Shown in pieces: positions 17,743-26,400 of a stretch of DNA of 64,000 nucleotides (the first letter of the stretch is position 1; every line of letters starts with the position of its first letter). The stretch spans positions 1-64,000 of the forward strand of contig CACIBE010000003.1 of assembly GCA_902584805.1 (NCBI GenBank), written 5' to 3'. This DNA comes from an uncultured Alphaproteobacteria bacterium (GTDB lineage Bacteria; Pseudomonadota; Alphaproteobacteria; HIMB59; GCA-002718135). Under the pieces are notes generated by a model. The model worked only from the letters and a program-made list of their open reading frames with translations. It made no database searches and was not told the DNA's origin. A program made the translations under genes and the position numbers.

Positions 17743-17912
17743 AAAAATCTAAAAAAAATAATATCATTTCTTTAAAAAAAAAATCTAAATGCCCAACATG
17801 TAAAAAGGTTTCTAAGGAACCATTTATACCTTTTTGTTCAAAAAAATGTGCTAGTCTTGATTTGATGAAATGGCTAACTGATGAACATGGGCTGCAAATA
17901 AAATCTGATTAA
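17733..17912 (+). CDS. yacG: YacG-type zinc-binding DNA gyrase inhibitor
   Basis: 59 residues. CPTC at 20-23 and CSKKC at 35-39 form the four-Cys zinc site, followed by the conserved SLDLMKWL helix, all as in YacG (DUF329). E. coli YacG binds GyrB and blocks DNA binding by gyrase. The basic N-terminal extension ([10 protein letters not shown]) is longer than usual. The ATG lies within the last codons of infA, and tRNA-Phe follows about 50 bases downstream, a typical alphaproteobacterial arrangement. Confidence 0.82.
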   Translation: MEIKKSKKNNIISLKKKSKCPTCKKVSKEPFIPFCSKKCASLDLMKWLTDEHGLQIKSD

Positions 17913-17964
17913 TTATCCTATTTTTAATTGAATTTAATTATAAATACTTTATCTGATGTCTTGT

Positions 17965-18040
<76 letters not shown>

Positions 18041-18263
18041 CTTTTTTTTACTTTTTTTTGAGGGTAACTTTTTTGCTTTTGCAAAGATAAACTATACAGC
18101 TTTTATTAGAGAAAAGTCTAAGTTTTGATAATTTTTGGTTAGTTAATTAGGTCGTAAATGTTACCTTTTATCACCCTCGAAATGTTTTGTTTTATTTACG
18201 CTATTTAATCCTACAATTCCTCAAAATTAGACTCTTAAAAAATTTGTGTTAAAGTGTTCTAAT
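18041..18263. other. Gene-free stretch with inverted repeats downstream of tRNA-Phe
   Basis: About 220 bases with no credible frame. It starts with two T-runs (likely tRNA terminator). GAGGGTAAC at 18060-18068 is mirrored by GTTACC (18160-18165) and ACCCTC (18173-18178), giving two alternative long-range stems about 100 bases apart; a small stem TTTGC/GCAAA lies at 18073-18085. It may be a structured RNA, a leader of the next gene, or chance. No integrase or direct repeat of the tRNA 3' end is seen. Confidence 0.3.
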
Positions 18264-19238
18264 ATGACTAAAAAAATTTTAGTTTTTTCAAATGGTGAAA
18301 AAATTGGAGATGGAATAATTAAATTACAACTTCTTCACGAAATTAAATCAAGACTTCCAGACTATAAATTATATTGGCTTACTAATAAGGGTAAATCTGT
18401 TTATTCAAGTACTCTTAAATTCATTGCAAGTAATTATATTGATGAGATTCTTGATCAAGCAGATCTTAGTCCATTTTTTTGGAATAAAATATCAAAAAAA
18501 TATAATTTAGAGAATGATTTTTTTGATTATATTTTAGATACACAAAAATCAGTAATAAGAACTATAGCATTAAAACGAATCAAGCATAAAAATTTTATTT
18601 CTGGATCAGCTAATGGTTTTTTTTCTTCTAAAAAAATTAAAAGCTACAAGAAAAGAAAGTATTATTTAAACTACATTTTAGATTTATTAGATTTAATAGT
18701 TTCTAAAAAAAATAGAAGTGATTTTAAAATTCCAATAAGTGAAAATCTCGAAGGAATAATAAGTAATATTTTATTAAAACATAAAAGCTATGTAGGAATT
18801 GCACCTGGTGCAGGTGAAAAAAATAAGATTTGGTCTTTAGAAAAATACATCGAGTTATGTAACTATCTTCAAGTAAATAATAAGACTATAGTTTTTTTTA
18901 TTGGACCTGATGAACTTTATTTAAAAGAAAAATTAAAAAATATCTTTCCTCACTCAATATTTATCGAGGATCATATTACTGGATTTCAAAATATAGAAAT
19001 TATTATGGCTACCACAAAATATTTACAATTAGCCATATCGAACGATAGTGGTGTTAGTCATATGTTGTCCACTGGATATTGCCCATTAATTAAACTCTTT
19101 GGTCCAAAAGATTCTACAAAATTTACTCCTGAAAATCCAAATCTATTTTCTATATCTTCAAGTGATTTTAACTCAAAAAATATCAATAAAATACCTGTCT
19201 CTAGAGTTATTGAAGAAATAGAAAAAGTTCTGATTTAA
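18264..19238 (+). CDS. Family 9 (heptosyltransferase-like) glycosyltransferase
   Basis: 324 residues from the ATG at 18264; a GTG at 18246 is also in frame. The GT-B fold C-terminal half shows the GT9 marks GIAPGAGEKNKIWSLEKYIE, SNDSGVSHMLSTGYCPLIKL and FGPKDSTKFTP, used by WaaC/WaaF-type enzymes to bind ADP-heptose. The N-terminal half (FSNGEKIGDGIIKLQLLHEI) keeps the expected GD segment. It probably adds a sugar to the LPS core. It stands alone rather than in an LPS cluster. Confidence 0.8.
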   Translation: MTKKILVFSNGEKIGDGIIKLQLLHEIKSRLPDYKLYWLTNKGKSVYSSTLKFIASNYIDEILDQADLSPFFWNKISKKYNLENDFFDYILDTQKSVIRTIALKRIKHKNFISGSANGFFSSKKIKSYKKRKYYLNYILDLLDLIVSKKNRSDFKIPISENLEGIISNILLKHKSYVGIAPGAGEKNKIWSLEKYIELCNYLQVNNKTIVFFIGPDELYLKEKLKNIFPHSIFIEDHITGFQNIEIIMATTKYLQLAISNDSGVSHMLSTGYCPLIKLFGPKDSTKFTPENPNLFSISSSDFNSKNINKIPVSRVIEEIEKVLI

Positions 19239-19298
19239 AATTTTCATACATTAGAAGGTAGACAAGTATATTTTTCATCATTACTTGTTTAGTTTTAT

Positions 19299-20006
19299 AT
19301 GTTTAAATTTGATAAGCTTGTATTTGGAGATGCAGGGTGGGGTGATGAATTTCTTATTGCAACACTCATGACTCTACTAGTAAGCATTTTATCAATGGGG
19401 TTGGGTCTTTTTTTAGCAATTATTACAGTTTGGGCAAAGATAATACAAAACAGAATAACAAGATTTATTGCAAATTTTTATACGACAGTAATAAGAGGTG
19501 TTCCTGAATTATTAGTTATTTATCTAATTTTCTTTGGCGGCAATGCTGTTGTTATGAGTATAGCTAAAGTATTTGGATATAATAAATATATAGAACTAAA
19601 CGCACTTACAATTGCGACAATTGCCATTGCAGTAATATCAGCTACATATTCGAGTGAAGTTTTAAGAGCTTCTTATTTGGCTATATCTAAGGGTCAAATA
19701 GAAGCTGCAAGAGCACTGGGTATGAATAAATTTAGTATTTTTTTTAAAGTTATTTCACCTCAAGTTATTAGACATGCCTTACCGGGAATAGGGAATGTAT
19801 GGCAAATAACTCTTAAAGATACTTCGCTCATTTCCGTAACTGGTCTTGTTGAAATTATGCGTCAATCTAGAATATCTTCTAACGTTGAGCATTCACCTTT
19901 AACTTTCTTAATAACAGCCGCAATATTATATTTATGTTTAACAACAATCTCTGGCAGGGTTTTTAAAACGTTAGAAGTAAATTATTCAAAAGGATTTTCG
20001 ACATGA
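19299..20006 (+). CDS. Polar amino acid ABC transporter permease, HisQ/ArtQ type
   Basis: 235 residues with about five membrane helices. RGVPELLVIYLIFFGG and the ATPase-docking loop GQIEAARALGMNKFSIFFKV (20 residues) are typical of HisQ/GlnP-type permeases for polar amino acids or opines. It overlaps the second permease gene by four bases. Neither the binding protein nor the ATPase is encoded in this window, which is unusual, since these four genes normally sit together. Confidence 0.88.
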   Translation: MFKFDKLVFGDAGWGDEFLIATLMTLLVSILSMGLGLFLAIITVWAKIIQNRITRFIANFYTTVIRGVPELLVIYLIFFGGNAVVMSIAKVFGYNKYIELNALTIATIAIAVISATYSSEVLRASYLAISKGQIEAARALGMNKFSIFFKVISPQVIRHALPGIGNVWQITLKDTSLISVTGLVEIMRQSRISSNVEHSPLTFLITAAILYLCLTTISGRVFKTLEVNYSKGFST

Positions 20007-20713
20007 TTGAATTTTTAAATAGTATTCAAAATTCTCTAATTTATAAAAATTTCTTTTTGGTCCTATCTGGCTTAGATAATACAATTTTATTATTATTAAT
20101 TTCATTACCAGTTGGTTTTGTTTTAGCATTATTATTTGCTCTAGGAAGAGTTTCTAAAATTGCATTATTATCAAGAACAATTGCTAGTTATATTTTTGTC
20201 ATTAGAGGAACTCCTTTACTTGTTCAAATATATTTAATTTATTTTGGTTTAGGTTCAGTAAAATTTATTCGAGAAAGTTTTTTATGGTACGCATTGAAAG
20301 AACCTTTTTGGTGCGGAGTAATAGCACTTACAATTAATACTGTTGCATATGGAGCAGAAATTTTTCGAGGTGGTATTCAATCAATTGAGAAAAGTCAGGT
20401 TGAATCAGGCCTATCTCTTGGGTTTGGAAAATTTTTACTTTTAAGAAAAATTATTCTACCTATAGCTATACGAAAAGTTCTACCGTCTTACGGTAATGAA
20501 TTAATACTAATGGTTAAAGCAACCTCTTTAGTTAGTTTGACAACCTACATGGAAATGACAGGTATTGCTAGAAAGATAATGGCTAAAACATTTGCACCTG
20601 TTGAAGCATTTATTGCTGCAGGAATTCTTTATCTTTTTTTAAATTTTCTAATGGTTCAATTTGTTAAATATTTAGAATGGAAATATAATCCACACTTAAG
20701 ATTAAATAATTAA
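20003..20713 (+). CDS. Polar amino acid ABC transporter permease, HisM/ArtM type
   Basis: 236 residues, partner of the preceding permease. RGTPLLVQIYLIYFGLG, NTVAYGAEIFRGGIQSI and the docking loop SQVESGLSLGFGKFLLLRKI (20 residues) identify the HisM/GlnP family. The gene starts inside the previous one (ATGA) and ends overlapping the converging cytochrome gene by four bases. Substrate is probably a basic or polar amino acid; not determinable further. Confidence 0.88.
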   Translation: MIEFLNSIQNSLIYKNFFLVLSGLDNTILLLLISLPVGFVLALLFALGRVSKIALLSRTIASYIFVIRGTPLLVQIYLIYFGLGSVKFIRESFLWYALKEPFWCGVIALTINTVAYGAEIFRGGIQSIEKSQVESGLSLGFGKFLLLRKIILPIAIRKVLPSYGNELILMVKATSLVSLTTYMEMTGIARKIMAKTFAPVEAFIAAGILYLFLNFLMVQFVKYLEWKYNPHLRLNN

Positions 20714-21159
20714 TTTCTAAATTTTTTATGACAAGTGCTGCAATTTGCAGCCATTGCTTTAATAGCATCACTTACCATCTCTTTATCTTCTAATTCTATA
20801 CTTAAAGATATCATTTCGATATCATCTACAAAGTTTTGGTTATATTCATTAAATGTCTCACGATCACTCCAAATATTATCACTAGCTCCTTCTGCTTGAC
20901 TATTTTCAGGATAAAAATCTTTAAATTCAGATGCTGAGTGAAGAAGAGTTTCATTAAGCTCTAACATTTCCTCATATTGATCTGAATTTATTAATCTGTA
21001 AAGTTTCGATGATGTGCTTTTAATTTTTTGCATTATTGCCATTCTTTCGTTAACAATTTTTTCTAACGATTTGTCCTCTAAAGTTACTTTGTGAGCTAGA
21101 ACATATAAAGGAATGAATGAAATTAAAGTACTTATTGTTATTTTAAAGAATATACCCAT
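20710..21159 (-). CDS. Cytochrome c' (class II c-type cytochrome)
   Basis: 149 residues. An N-terminal signal segment (ITISTLISFIPLYVLAH) directs it to the periplasm. A four-helix bundle pattern follows, and the haem-binding CSTCH is at residues 140-144, right at the C-terminus, as is diagnostic of cytochrome c'. Such proteins bind NO or act as electron carriers. The gene overlaps the end of the iolE-like gene by 17 bases, so the two are read together, an odd pairing. Confidence 0.85.
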   Translation of the reverse strand: MGIFFKITISTLISFIPLYVLAHKVTLEDKSLEKIVNERMAIMQKIKSTSSKLYRLINSDQYEEMLELNETLLHSASEFKDFYPENSQAEGASDNIWSDRETFNEYNQNFVDDIEMISLSIELEDKEMVSDAIKAMAANCSTCHKKFRN

Positions 21160-22036
21160 TTTTTGTTATTATATTATGCAAGTAACTATGTCCTAATTTT
21201 GCATATTCAAGAGGGTTTGCTTTTTTAGGATCCTGCTCAGCTTCAATAATTAACCATTCCTGATATTTTGCCTCATATAGTATCTTAATTAATGGATCGT
21301 AATCGATGCAACCATCTCCTGGAACAGTGAAAACACCATCTAAAAAAGACTCTCTAAAACTTAAGTCATCTTTAATAGATTTTAAAAAAACATCTTTTCT
21401 AATATCTTTACAATGAACATGGTTAATTCGAGAAATATAATTTTTTAATACTCTTTCGTAATTTGCTTCGGCAAACATTAAGTGTCCAGTATCGTAAAGC
21501 AAAAATGTATTTTGATTTGTCATATCCATAAATCGATCTACATCTTCCTCTGACTGTATAATAGTTCCCATATGCTCATGATACGACATTGGCATTCCTT
21601 CATCCATCAGCATATCAGATAATTCACTGATTTTTTTGCAATAGCTATCCCATTCATCTTTTTCAAGTATTGGTCTTTTACTAAGAGCTTTTGATTGATC
21701 GCCTTGGATTGAACCAGATACATCAGCAAAAACAAAAACATCCGCATTAATTAACTTTAATAAATTTAAATGATCTTGGAGTGCTATCCATTCTTCTTTT
21801 ACACTTCTTTCTCTAAGCATTGCGCCATACCAACCACCTGGCATTTTTAAATTAAATTTTTCTAAAAGATATTTTGTTATTCCAGGATTTCTCGGAAATT
21901 TTCCACCTAATTCAATACCTGAAAATCCAGATGTGCTTGCATCCTCTAAACATTTTTCAATAGGAGTGTCACCTCCTAGTTCTGGCATATCATCATTGCT
22001 CCAGGCAATAGGCGCGATACCAAGTTTAATTTTCAT
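21143..22036 (-). CDS. iolE: Inosose dehydratase-like TIM-barrel protein (IolE type)
   Basis: 297 residues of the AP-endonuclease/xylose-isomerase-like TIM barrel. The N-terminus GIAPIAWSNDDMPELGGDTP and GIELGGKFPR are close to IolE, which dehydrates 2-keto-myo-inositol in inositol breakdown. Metal ligands are likely in SYHEHMGT, YDTGHLM, HVHCKDI and IIEAEQD. No other iol genes are in the window, so it could also be a paralogue acting on a different keto-inositol or sugar. It is divergent from a class I amidotransferase across a 55-bp gap with an inverted repeat. Confidence 0.78.
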   Translation of the reverse strand: MKIKLGIAPIAWSNDDMPELGGDTPIEKCLEDASTSGFSGIELGGKFPRNPGITKYLLEKFNLKMPGGWYGAMLRERSVKEEWIALQDHLNLLKLINADVFVFADVSGSIQGDQSKALSKRPILEKDEWDSYCKKISELSDMLMDEGMPMSYHEHMGTIIQSEEDVDRFMDMTNQNTFLLYDTGHLMFAEANYERVLKNYISRINHVHCKDIRKDVFLKSIKDDLSFRESFLDGVFTVPGDGCIDYDPLIKILYEAKYQEWLIIEAEQDPKKANPLEYAKLGHSYLHNIITKNGYIL

Positions 22037-22049
22037 GAAGTTTTACATA

Positions 22050-22066
22050 TTTCATGATAGATGAAA
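22050..22066. promoter_or_regulatory. Inverted repeat in divergent gap, candidate operator
   Basis: TTTCAT-N5-ATGAAA lies between the iolE-like gene (start at 22036, minus) and the amidotransferase gene (start at 22092, plus). The spacing of half-sites suits a dimeric repressor. Evidence is position and symmetry only. Confidence 0.3.
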
Positions 22067-22091
22067 AATAAAGATAAATATAAATATAAAT

Positions 22092-22913
22092 ATGAACATA
22101 TTATTAGTCGATGGAAATGAAAAAGAAGCTTCTGATCGATATACAAAATTGGGTATGGATACTCAATTTCAAGTATATGAAAAAATTTTAAAAAAATATT
22201 CTAGTTCGACTATCAATATTACAACAATTCATCCTGCTGTTCATAATAATTATCTTCCTTTAGGCATAAGTCTTGACGATTTCGAAGCGGTTGCTTGGAC
22301 AGGAAGCTTACTTAATATATATAACATGACAAAATCCATAACTAATCAAATAGATTTAGCTAAAGAATTATTTAAAAAAAAGAATAAAATATTTGGTAGT
22401 TGTTGGGGGCTTCAGGTTTTAGTAACTGCCGCAGGAGGTAAAGTAAGAAAAAATCCAAATGGCCTTGAAGCAGTTTTAGCTAAAAATATTACATTAAATC
22501 AAGATGGTGAAATTCATCCCATGTATAAAAACAAAAAAAAATCATTTAATGCACTCTGTTGGCATTATGATGAAGCAGAAAAACTTCCAAAAGAAACTAA
22601 GGTACTAGCCTCAAATAAGATCAGTCAATTCCAATCTATAAGTTTTGAAGTAAATCAATCAAGTGTTTGGGCAGTACAATACCATCCAGAATTTAATTCA
22701 AAATGGATGGCTGGACTTATGGAAATGAGAAAAGATATTTTGTTGGAACAAAAAGTATATGAAAATTTATCAGAATTTGAAAACGAAAAAATGATTTTAC
22801 AAAACCCTGATAATCTTGAGAAAAAAGAATTACATATATATGATGATGTAGTTGATGAAGACATCCATTCTTTAGAACTTTCAAATTGGTTAAATCTTAA
22901 TAAAAATTATTGA
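22092..22913 (+). CDS. Class I glutamine amidotransferase-like protein
   Basis: 273 residues. The GATase1 triad is present: nucleophile Cys104 in FGSCWGLQV, His198 and Glu200 in VQYHPEF. It resembles the stand-alone GMP-synthase-like amidotransferase family, with an acidic C-terminal tail of about 60 residues beyond the domain. The donor reaction would be glutamine hydrolysis, or a gamma-glutamyl hydrolase activity; the acceptor is unknown. Its end overlaps the converging glpK by 17 bases. Confidence 0.8.
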   Translation: MNILLVDGNEKEASDRYTKLGMDTQFQVYEKILKKYSSSTINITTIHPAVHNNYLPLGISLDDFEAVAWTGSLLNIYNMTKSITNQIDLAKELFKKKNKIFGSCWGLQVLVTAAGGKVRKNPNGLEAVLAKNITLNQDGEIHPMYKNKKKSFNALCWHYDEAEKLPKETKVLASNKISQFQSISFEVNQSSVWAVQYHPEFNSKWMAGLMEMRKDILLEQKVYENLSEFENEKMILQNPDNLEKKELHIYDDVVDEDIHSLELSNWLNLNKNY

Positions 22914-24378
22914 CCACATTTATAATTGATTTCCACTTACTAATACTAGAAGTTGAAATGGATTTGTTAATATTTGCTTTTACTGTTTTATCTTTTTTCC
23001 AAAGTTTACTTATTTGGCTTGTATTTTTTAAATATCCAGATTGAATTGCTGCAAGATATGCTGCGCCAAGTGAAGTAGTCTCAACATTACTTGGTCTAAT
23101 AATTTTAATTTGAGAAATATTTGCTAAACTTTGTAGAAAGCTATTATTTTTAACCATACCTCCATCAACTCTTATTTCACTAATCTTTGTCTTAGAATCT
23201 TTTTCCATACACTCAATTAATTCATAAGTTTGAAAAGATAGGCTGTCCAAAGTTGCTTTGATGATATCTTCTTTAGACGAATTTCTAGTGATGCCAAAAA
23301 ATGTTCCTCTTGCATTAGGGTTCCAATACGGTGCCCCAAGTCCAGTTAAGGCTGGGACAAAAAATAAACTTTCATCTTTATTAGCTTTTTTATACAATTT
23401 ATCAGTTTCACTAGAATCTTTTATAAATTTTAAATTATCGCGAAGCCATTGTATGGCAGAGCCTGCTACAAAAATACTTCCTTCATAGCAAAACATTTTT
23501 TTACCATTTATTTTAAAAGCAACAGTTGTTAGTAATCTATTTTTAGATAATTTAAATTTTTCTCCAATATTCATAAGAAGAAAACAGCCTGTACCATATG
23601 TACTTTTTGATTGCCCTTTTTTAAAACAAGCTTGACCAATTGTTGCTGACTGTTGGTCTCCAGCCATGCCTCCAATTGGTATTGAATCACCAAATAATAT
23701 AGTAGAGCCAAAATCATATGCATTTTCAACTACAATTGGTAAGATATTTTTTGGAATATTAAATATTTTTAAAATTTTGTCAGACCACTGCTCTTTTTGA
23801 GAATCAAAAATCATGGTTCTTGAGGCATTTGATATATCTGTTAGGTGAGATTTTCCCTTGGTTAATTTCCATAATAGCCAGGTGTCTATTGTTCCAAAAA
23901 GTAAATTATTATTTTTTAAATTCTTATTTACTTCCTTAACATTATCAATAATCCATTTAATTTTAGTAGCTGAAAAATATGGATCAAGCTCTAGACCAGT
24001 TATTTTTTGAATTTTTTTATCAATCCCTTTTCTTTTTAAATTTTCACAAAGATTAGCTGTTCTTCTATCTTGCCAGACTATTGCTCTGTAAACTGGTTTC
24101 CCAGTTTTCTTATTCCACAAAACTGTTGTTTCTCTTTGATTTGTAATACCAATTGAAATTATATTTTTTGAATTTAACTTATTTTTTCTTAATATTTTTG
24201 AAATTAAATTTCTAACATCATCCCAAATTTCTGTAGCATTATGTTCTACCCATCCTTCATTGGGAAAATATTGTTTAAATTCTTTTTGGACAATATCGAA
24301 TATTTCAAATTTTTTATTATACAGTACAATTCTTGAACTTGTTGTTCCTTGATCTATTACCAAAAAATATTTTTTCAT
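22897..24378 (-). CDS. glpK: Glycerol kinase
   Basis: 493 residues, normal length for the FGGY-family glycerol kinase, making sn-glycerol 3-phosphate from glycerol and ATP. VIDQGTTSSRIVLYN, NEGWVEHNATEIW, GITNQRETTVLWNKKTGKPV (20 residues), AIVWQDRRT, GGMAGDQQSATIGQ and VDGGMVKNNSFLQ are all characteristic. It starts 3 bases after the parE stop on the same strand. No glpF, glpD or glycerol-phosphate regulator is nearby, so glycerol may come from lipids or through other uptake. Confidence 0.95.
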   Translation of the reverse strand: MKKYFLVIDQGTTSSRIVLYNKKFEIFDIVQKEFKQYFPNEGWVEHNATEIWDDVRNLISKILRKNKLNSKNIISIGITNQRETTVLWNKKTGKPVYRAIVWQDRRTANLCENLKRKGIDKKIQKITGLELDPYFSATKIKWIIDNVKEVNKNLKNNNLLFGTIDTWLLWKLTKGKSHLTDISNASRTMIFDSQKEQWSDKILKIFNIPKNILPIVVENAYDFGSTILFGDSIPIGGMAGDQQSATIGQACFKKGQSKSTYGTGCFLLMNIGEKFKLSKNRLLTTVAFKINGKKMFCYEGSIFVAGSAIQWLRDNLKFIKDSSETDKLYKKANKDESLFFVPALTGLGAPYWNPNARGTFFGITRNSSKEDIIKATLDSLSFQTYELIECMEKDSKTKISEIRVDGGMVKNNSFLQSLANISQIKIIRPSNVETTSLGAAYLAAIQSGYLKNTSQISKLWKKDKTVKANINKSISTSSISKWKSIINVVNNFY

Positions 24379-24381
24379 AAA

Positions 24382-26316
24382 TTAGACGTCTAAATTTTTA
24401 ATGAAGTTAGCATTATTTTGAATAAATTTAAAACGTAACTCTGCTTGTTTTCCCATTAAGGTTTCGAATAAACTTTCTGTATTTTTCATATCTTTCTTAG
24501 CTTTTTCAGAGTTAATTAATATTAGATTTCTTTTGTTTTGATCCATTGTAGTCTCTTTCAATTGATCAGCTGGCATTTCACCCAAACCTTTAAATCTTGT
24601 AATGTTATAATTGTCAGACTTAAATTCTTTTTCAATTAATTTATCTTTCTCTTTTTCATCATATGCGTAAAAAGATTTATTTTTGTTATAAATTTTAAAT
24701 AAAGGAGGCATTGCTAGATATAGTTTATTTTCATCAATTAAACTTTTCATATATTTATAAAAAAAAGTAATAAGTAGAGTTGCAATATGTGAACCATCTA
24801 CGTCCGCATCAGTCATTAAAATTATTTTTTCATATCGAAGTTTTGAAATTTCAAAGTTTTTTCCAATACCACAACCTAAAGATTGAATAAGATTTTGTAT
24901 TTCATTGTTATCAGCAATTTTAGATAGCCCAACATTATAAACATTTAATATTTTCCCCCTTAAAGGAAGTATTGCTTGAAATTCTCTATTTCTTGCTTGC
25001 TTAGCAGAACCTCCAGCACTGTCGCCTTCAACAATAAATATTTCAGAATCTTTTATTGATTTACTCGAACAATCTACTAGTTTACCTGGAAGACGATTTC
25101 TTTCTTTAATACTTTTTCTATCTAACTCTTTAATTTTTGATAAATCAGTTCTTTGAAGAGCTCTTTCAATTAAATTATCTAAAAGTATTTTTGAATTTTT
25201 CTTATTAGCATTTAACCATAATAAAAATTCTTGTTGTGTTTTTGTTTCAATTTCTTTTTGTAAATTTGGCATTATTATTCTCTTTTTAGTTTGACCTTCA
25301 AAACTTGGATCATTTATAAAGATTGAAACAATAACGTTAGAGTAATCAAAAATATCACTGTGATTGATATTACTGATTTTTGAGAATTGATTTTTTTGGC
25401 CATAAAGTTTTATAGCTTTTAGAATTCCATTACGAATACCATTTTCATGAGAGCCGCCATCTGGTGTTTCAATAGTGTTACAATATGACATTAAACTTGA
25501 ATTTTCATTTGTATTAAATGAAATTAAAGTTTCAAAATTTTCATTATCTTTAATTTTTGATTTTAATAAAAAATTTTTTTCAAATAATTTAGAGTTGTTA
25601 GCGTATTCTAATTGAAAATAATCTTCAATTCCTTTTTTATAAAAAAAACTTTTTTTGTTAGGGGTTTTATCTTTTATTAATTCTTTATCAATTTCAAAGT
25701 TGATAGTTGTGCCTCCAACTAATACTGATTTCATATTTATAAAATTATATAATTTTTTTGGAACAAATTGTGTTTCTTCAAATATACTTTCATCTGGAAT
25801 AAAAGAAATTTCTGTACCTTTTAATTTTTTGCTACATTTTTCAATTTTTATTTTTGTCTTAACCTTTCCTTTTGAGTAATCTTGTCTATACACTTTTCCA
25901 TTTTTGAATACCTGAACTTTTAATAAAGAGCTTAATGCATTTACAACAGAAATCCCAACCCCGTGTAATCCACCAGAAGTTTTGTAAGCATTACTGTTAA
26001 ATTTACCACCTGCGTGAAGTGTAGTTAAAACTACTTCAAGTGCTCTTTTATTTTTATATTTTGGATGAAAATCAATAGGAATACCTCTTCCATTATCTTT
26101 TATTTTTATCGAACCATCTTTTTTATATTGAAAACTTATATCGGTCGCGTGACCAGCTAAAACTTCATCTATACTATTATCTAGTACTTCGTTAACTAAA
26201 TGATGAAGACCATCTTGATTTGTGCTTCCAATGTACATACCCGGTCTTTTACGAACTGGCTCAAGACCCTCAAGTACTTCAATATCTTTAGCATTATAAG
26301 TAGATTTTTTAGCCAC
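24382..26316 (-). CDS. parE: DNA topoisomerase IV subunit B
   Basis: 644 residues, shorter than GyrB and fitting ParE. GHKL ATPase: VLEGLEPVRKRPGMYIGST, HHLVNEVLDNSIDE, IKDNGRGIPID and the lid TSGGLHGVGISVVNAL. Toprim: IFIVEGDSAGGSAKQAR and MTDADVDGSHIATLL. The C-terminal QAELRFKFIQNNA is the usual ParE ending. It is the ATPase and metal subunit of the decatenating topoisomerase; parC is not in the window. The glnA terminator lies just upstream, so parE and glpK need their own promoter in about 26320-26400. Confidence 0.93.
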   Translation of the reverse strand: MAKKSTYNAKDIEVLEGLEPVRKRPGMYIGSTNQDGLHHLVNEVLDNSIDEVLAGHATDISFQYKKDGSIKIKDNGRGIPIDFHPKYKNKRALEVVLTTLHAGGKFNSNAYKTSGGLHGVGISVVNALSSLLKVQVFKNGKVYRQDYSKGKVKTKIKIEKCSKKLKGTEISFIPDESIFEETQFVPKKLYNFINMKSVLVGGTTINFEIDKELIKDKTPNKKSFFYKKGIEDYFQLEYANNSKLFEKNFLLKSKIKDNENFETLISFNTNENSSLMSYCNTIETPDGGSHENGIRNGILKAIKLYGQKNQFSKISNINHSDIFDYSNVIVSIFINDPSFEGQTKKRIIMPNLQKEIETKTQQEFLLWLNANKKNSKILLDNLIERALQRTDLSKIKELDRKSIKERNRLPGKLVDCSSKSIKDSEIFIVEGDSAGGSAKQARNREFQAILPLRGKILNVYNVGLSKIADNNEIQNLIQSLGCGIGKNFEISKLRYEKIILMTDADVDGSHIATLLITFFYKYMKSLIDENKLYLAMPPLFKIYNKNKSFYAYDEKEKDKLIEKEFKSDNYNITRFKGLGEMPADQLKETTMDQNKRNLILINSEKAKKDMKNTESLFETLMGKQAELRFKFIQNNANFIKNLDV

Positions 26317-26352
26317 AAATATTTCTTATCAAAAGTGTTGTTCTAAAAACAT

Positions 26353-26378
26353 AAAAAAAACCGCCCTAAGGCGGTTTT
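26353..26378 (-). terminator. Rho-independent terminator after glnA
   Basis: Read on the minus strand, a 9-bp stem AAAACCGCC/GGCGGTTTT with loop TTAG is followed by a run of Ts. It lies 23 bases beyond the glnA stop and upstream of parE. Confidence 0.92.
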
Positions 26379-26400
26379 CTTTATAGAGACAAGTATAATT

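Noticed and set aside
24382-26316. Assignment as gyrB
   Set aside because: Length of 644 residues, the GSTNQDGLHHL segment and C-terminal end fit ParE; GyrB in proteobacteria is about 800 residues.
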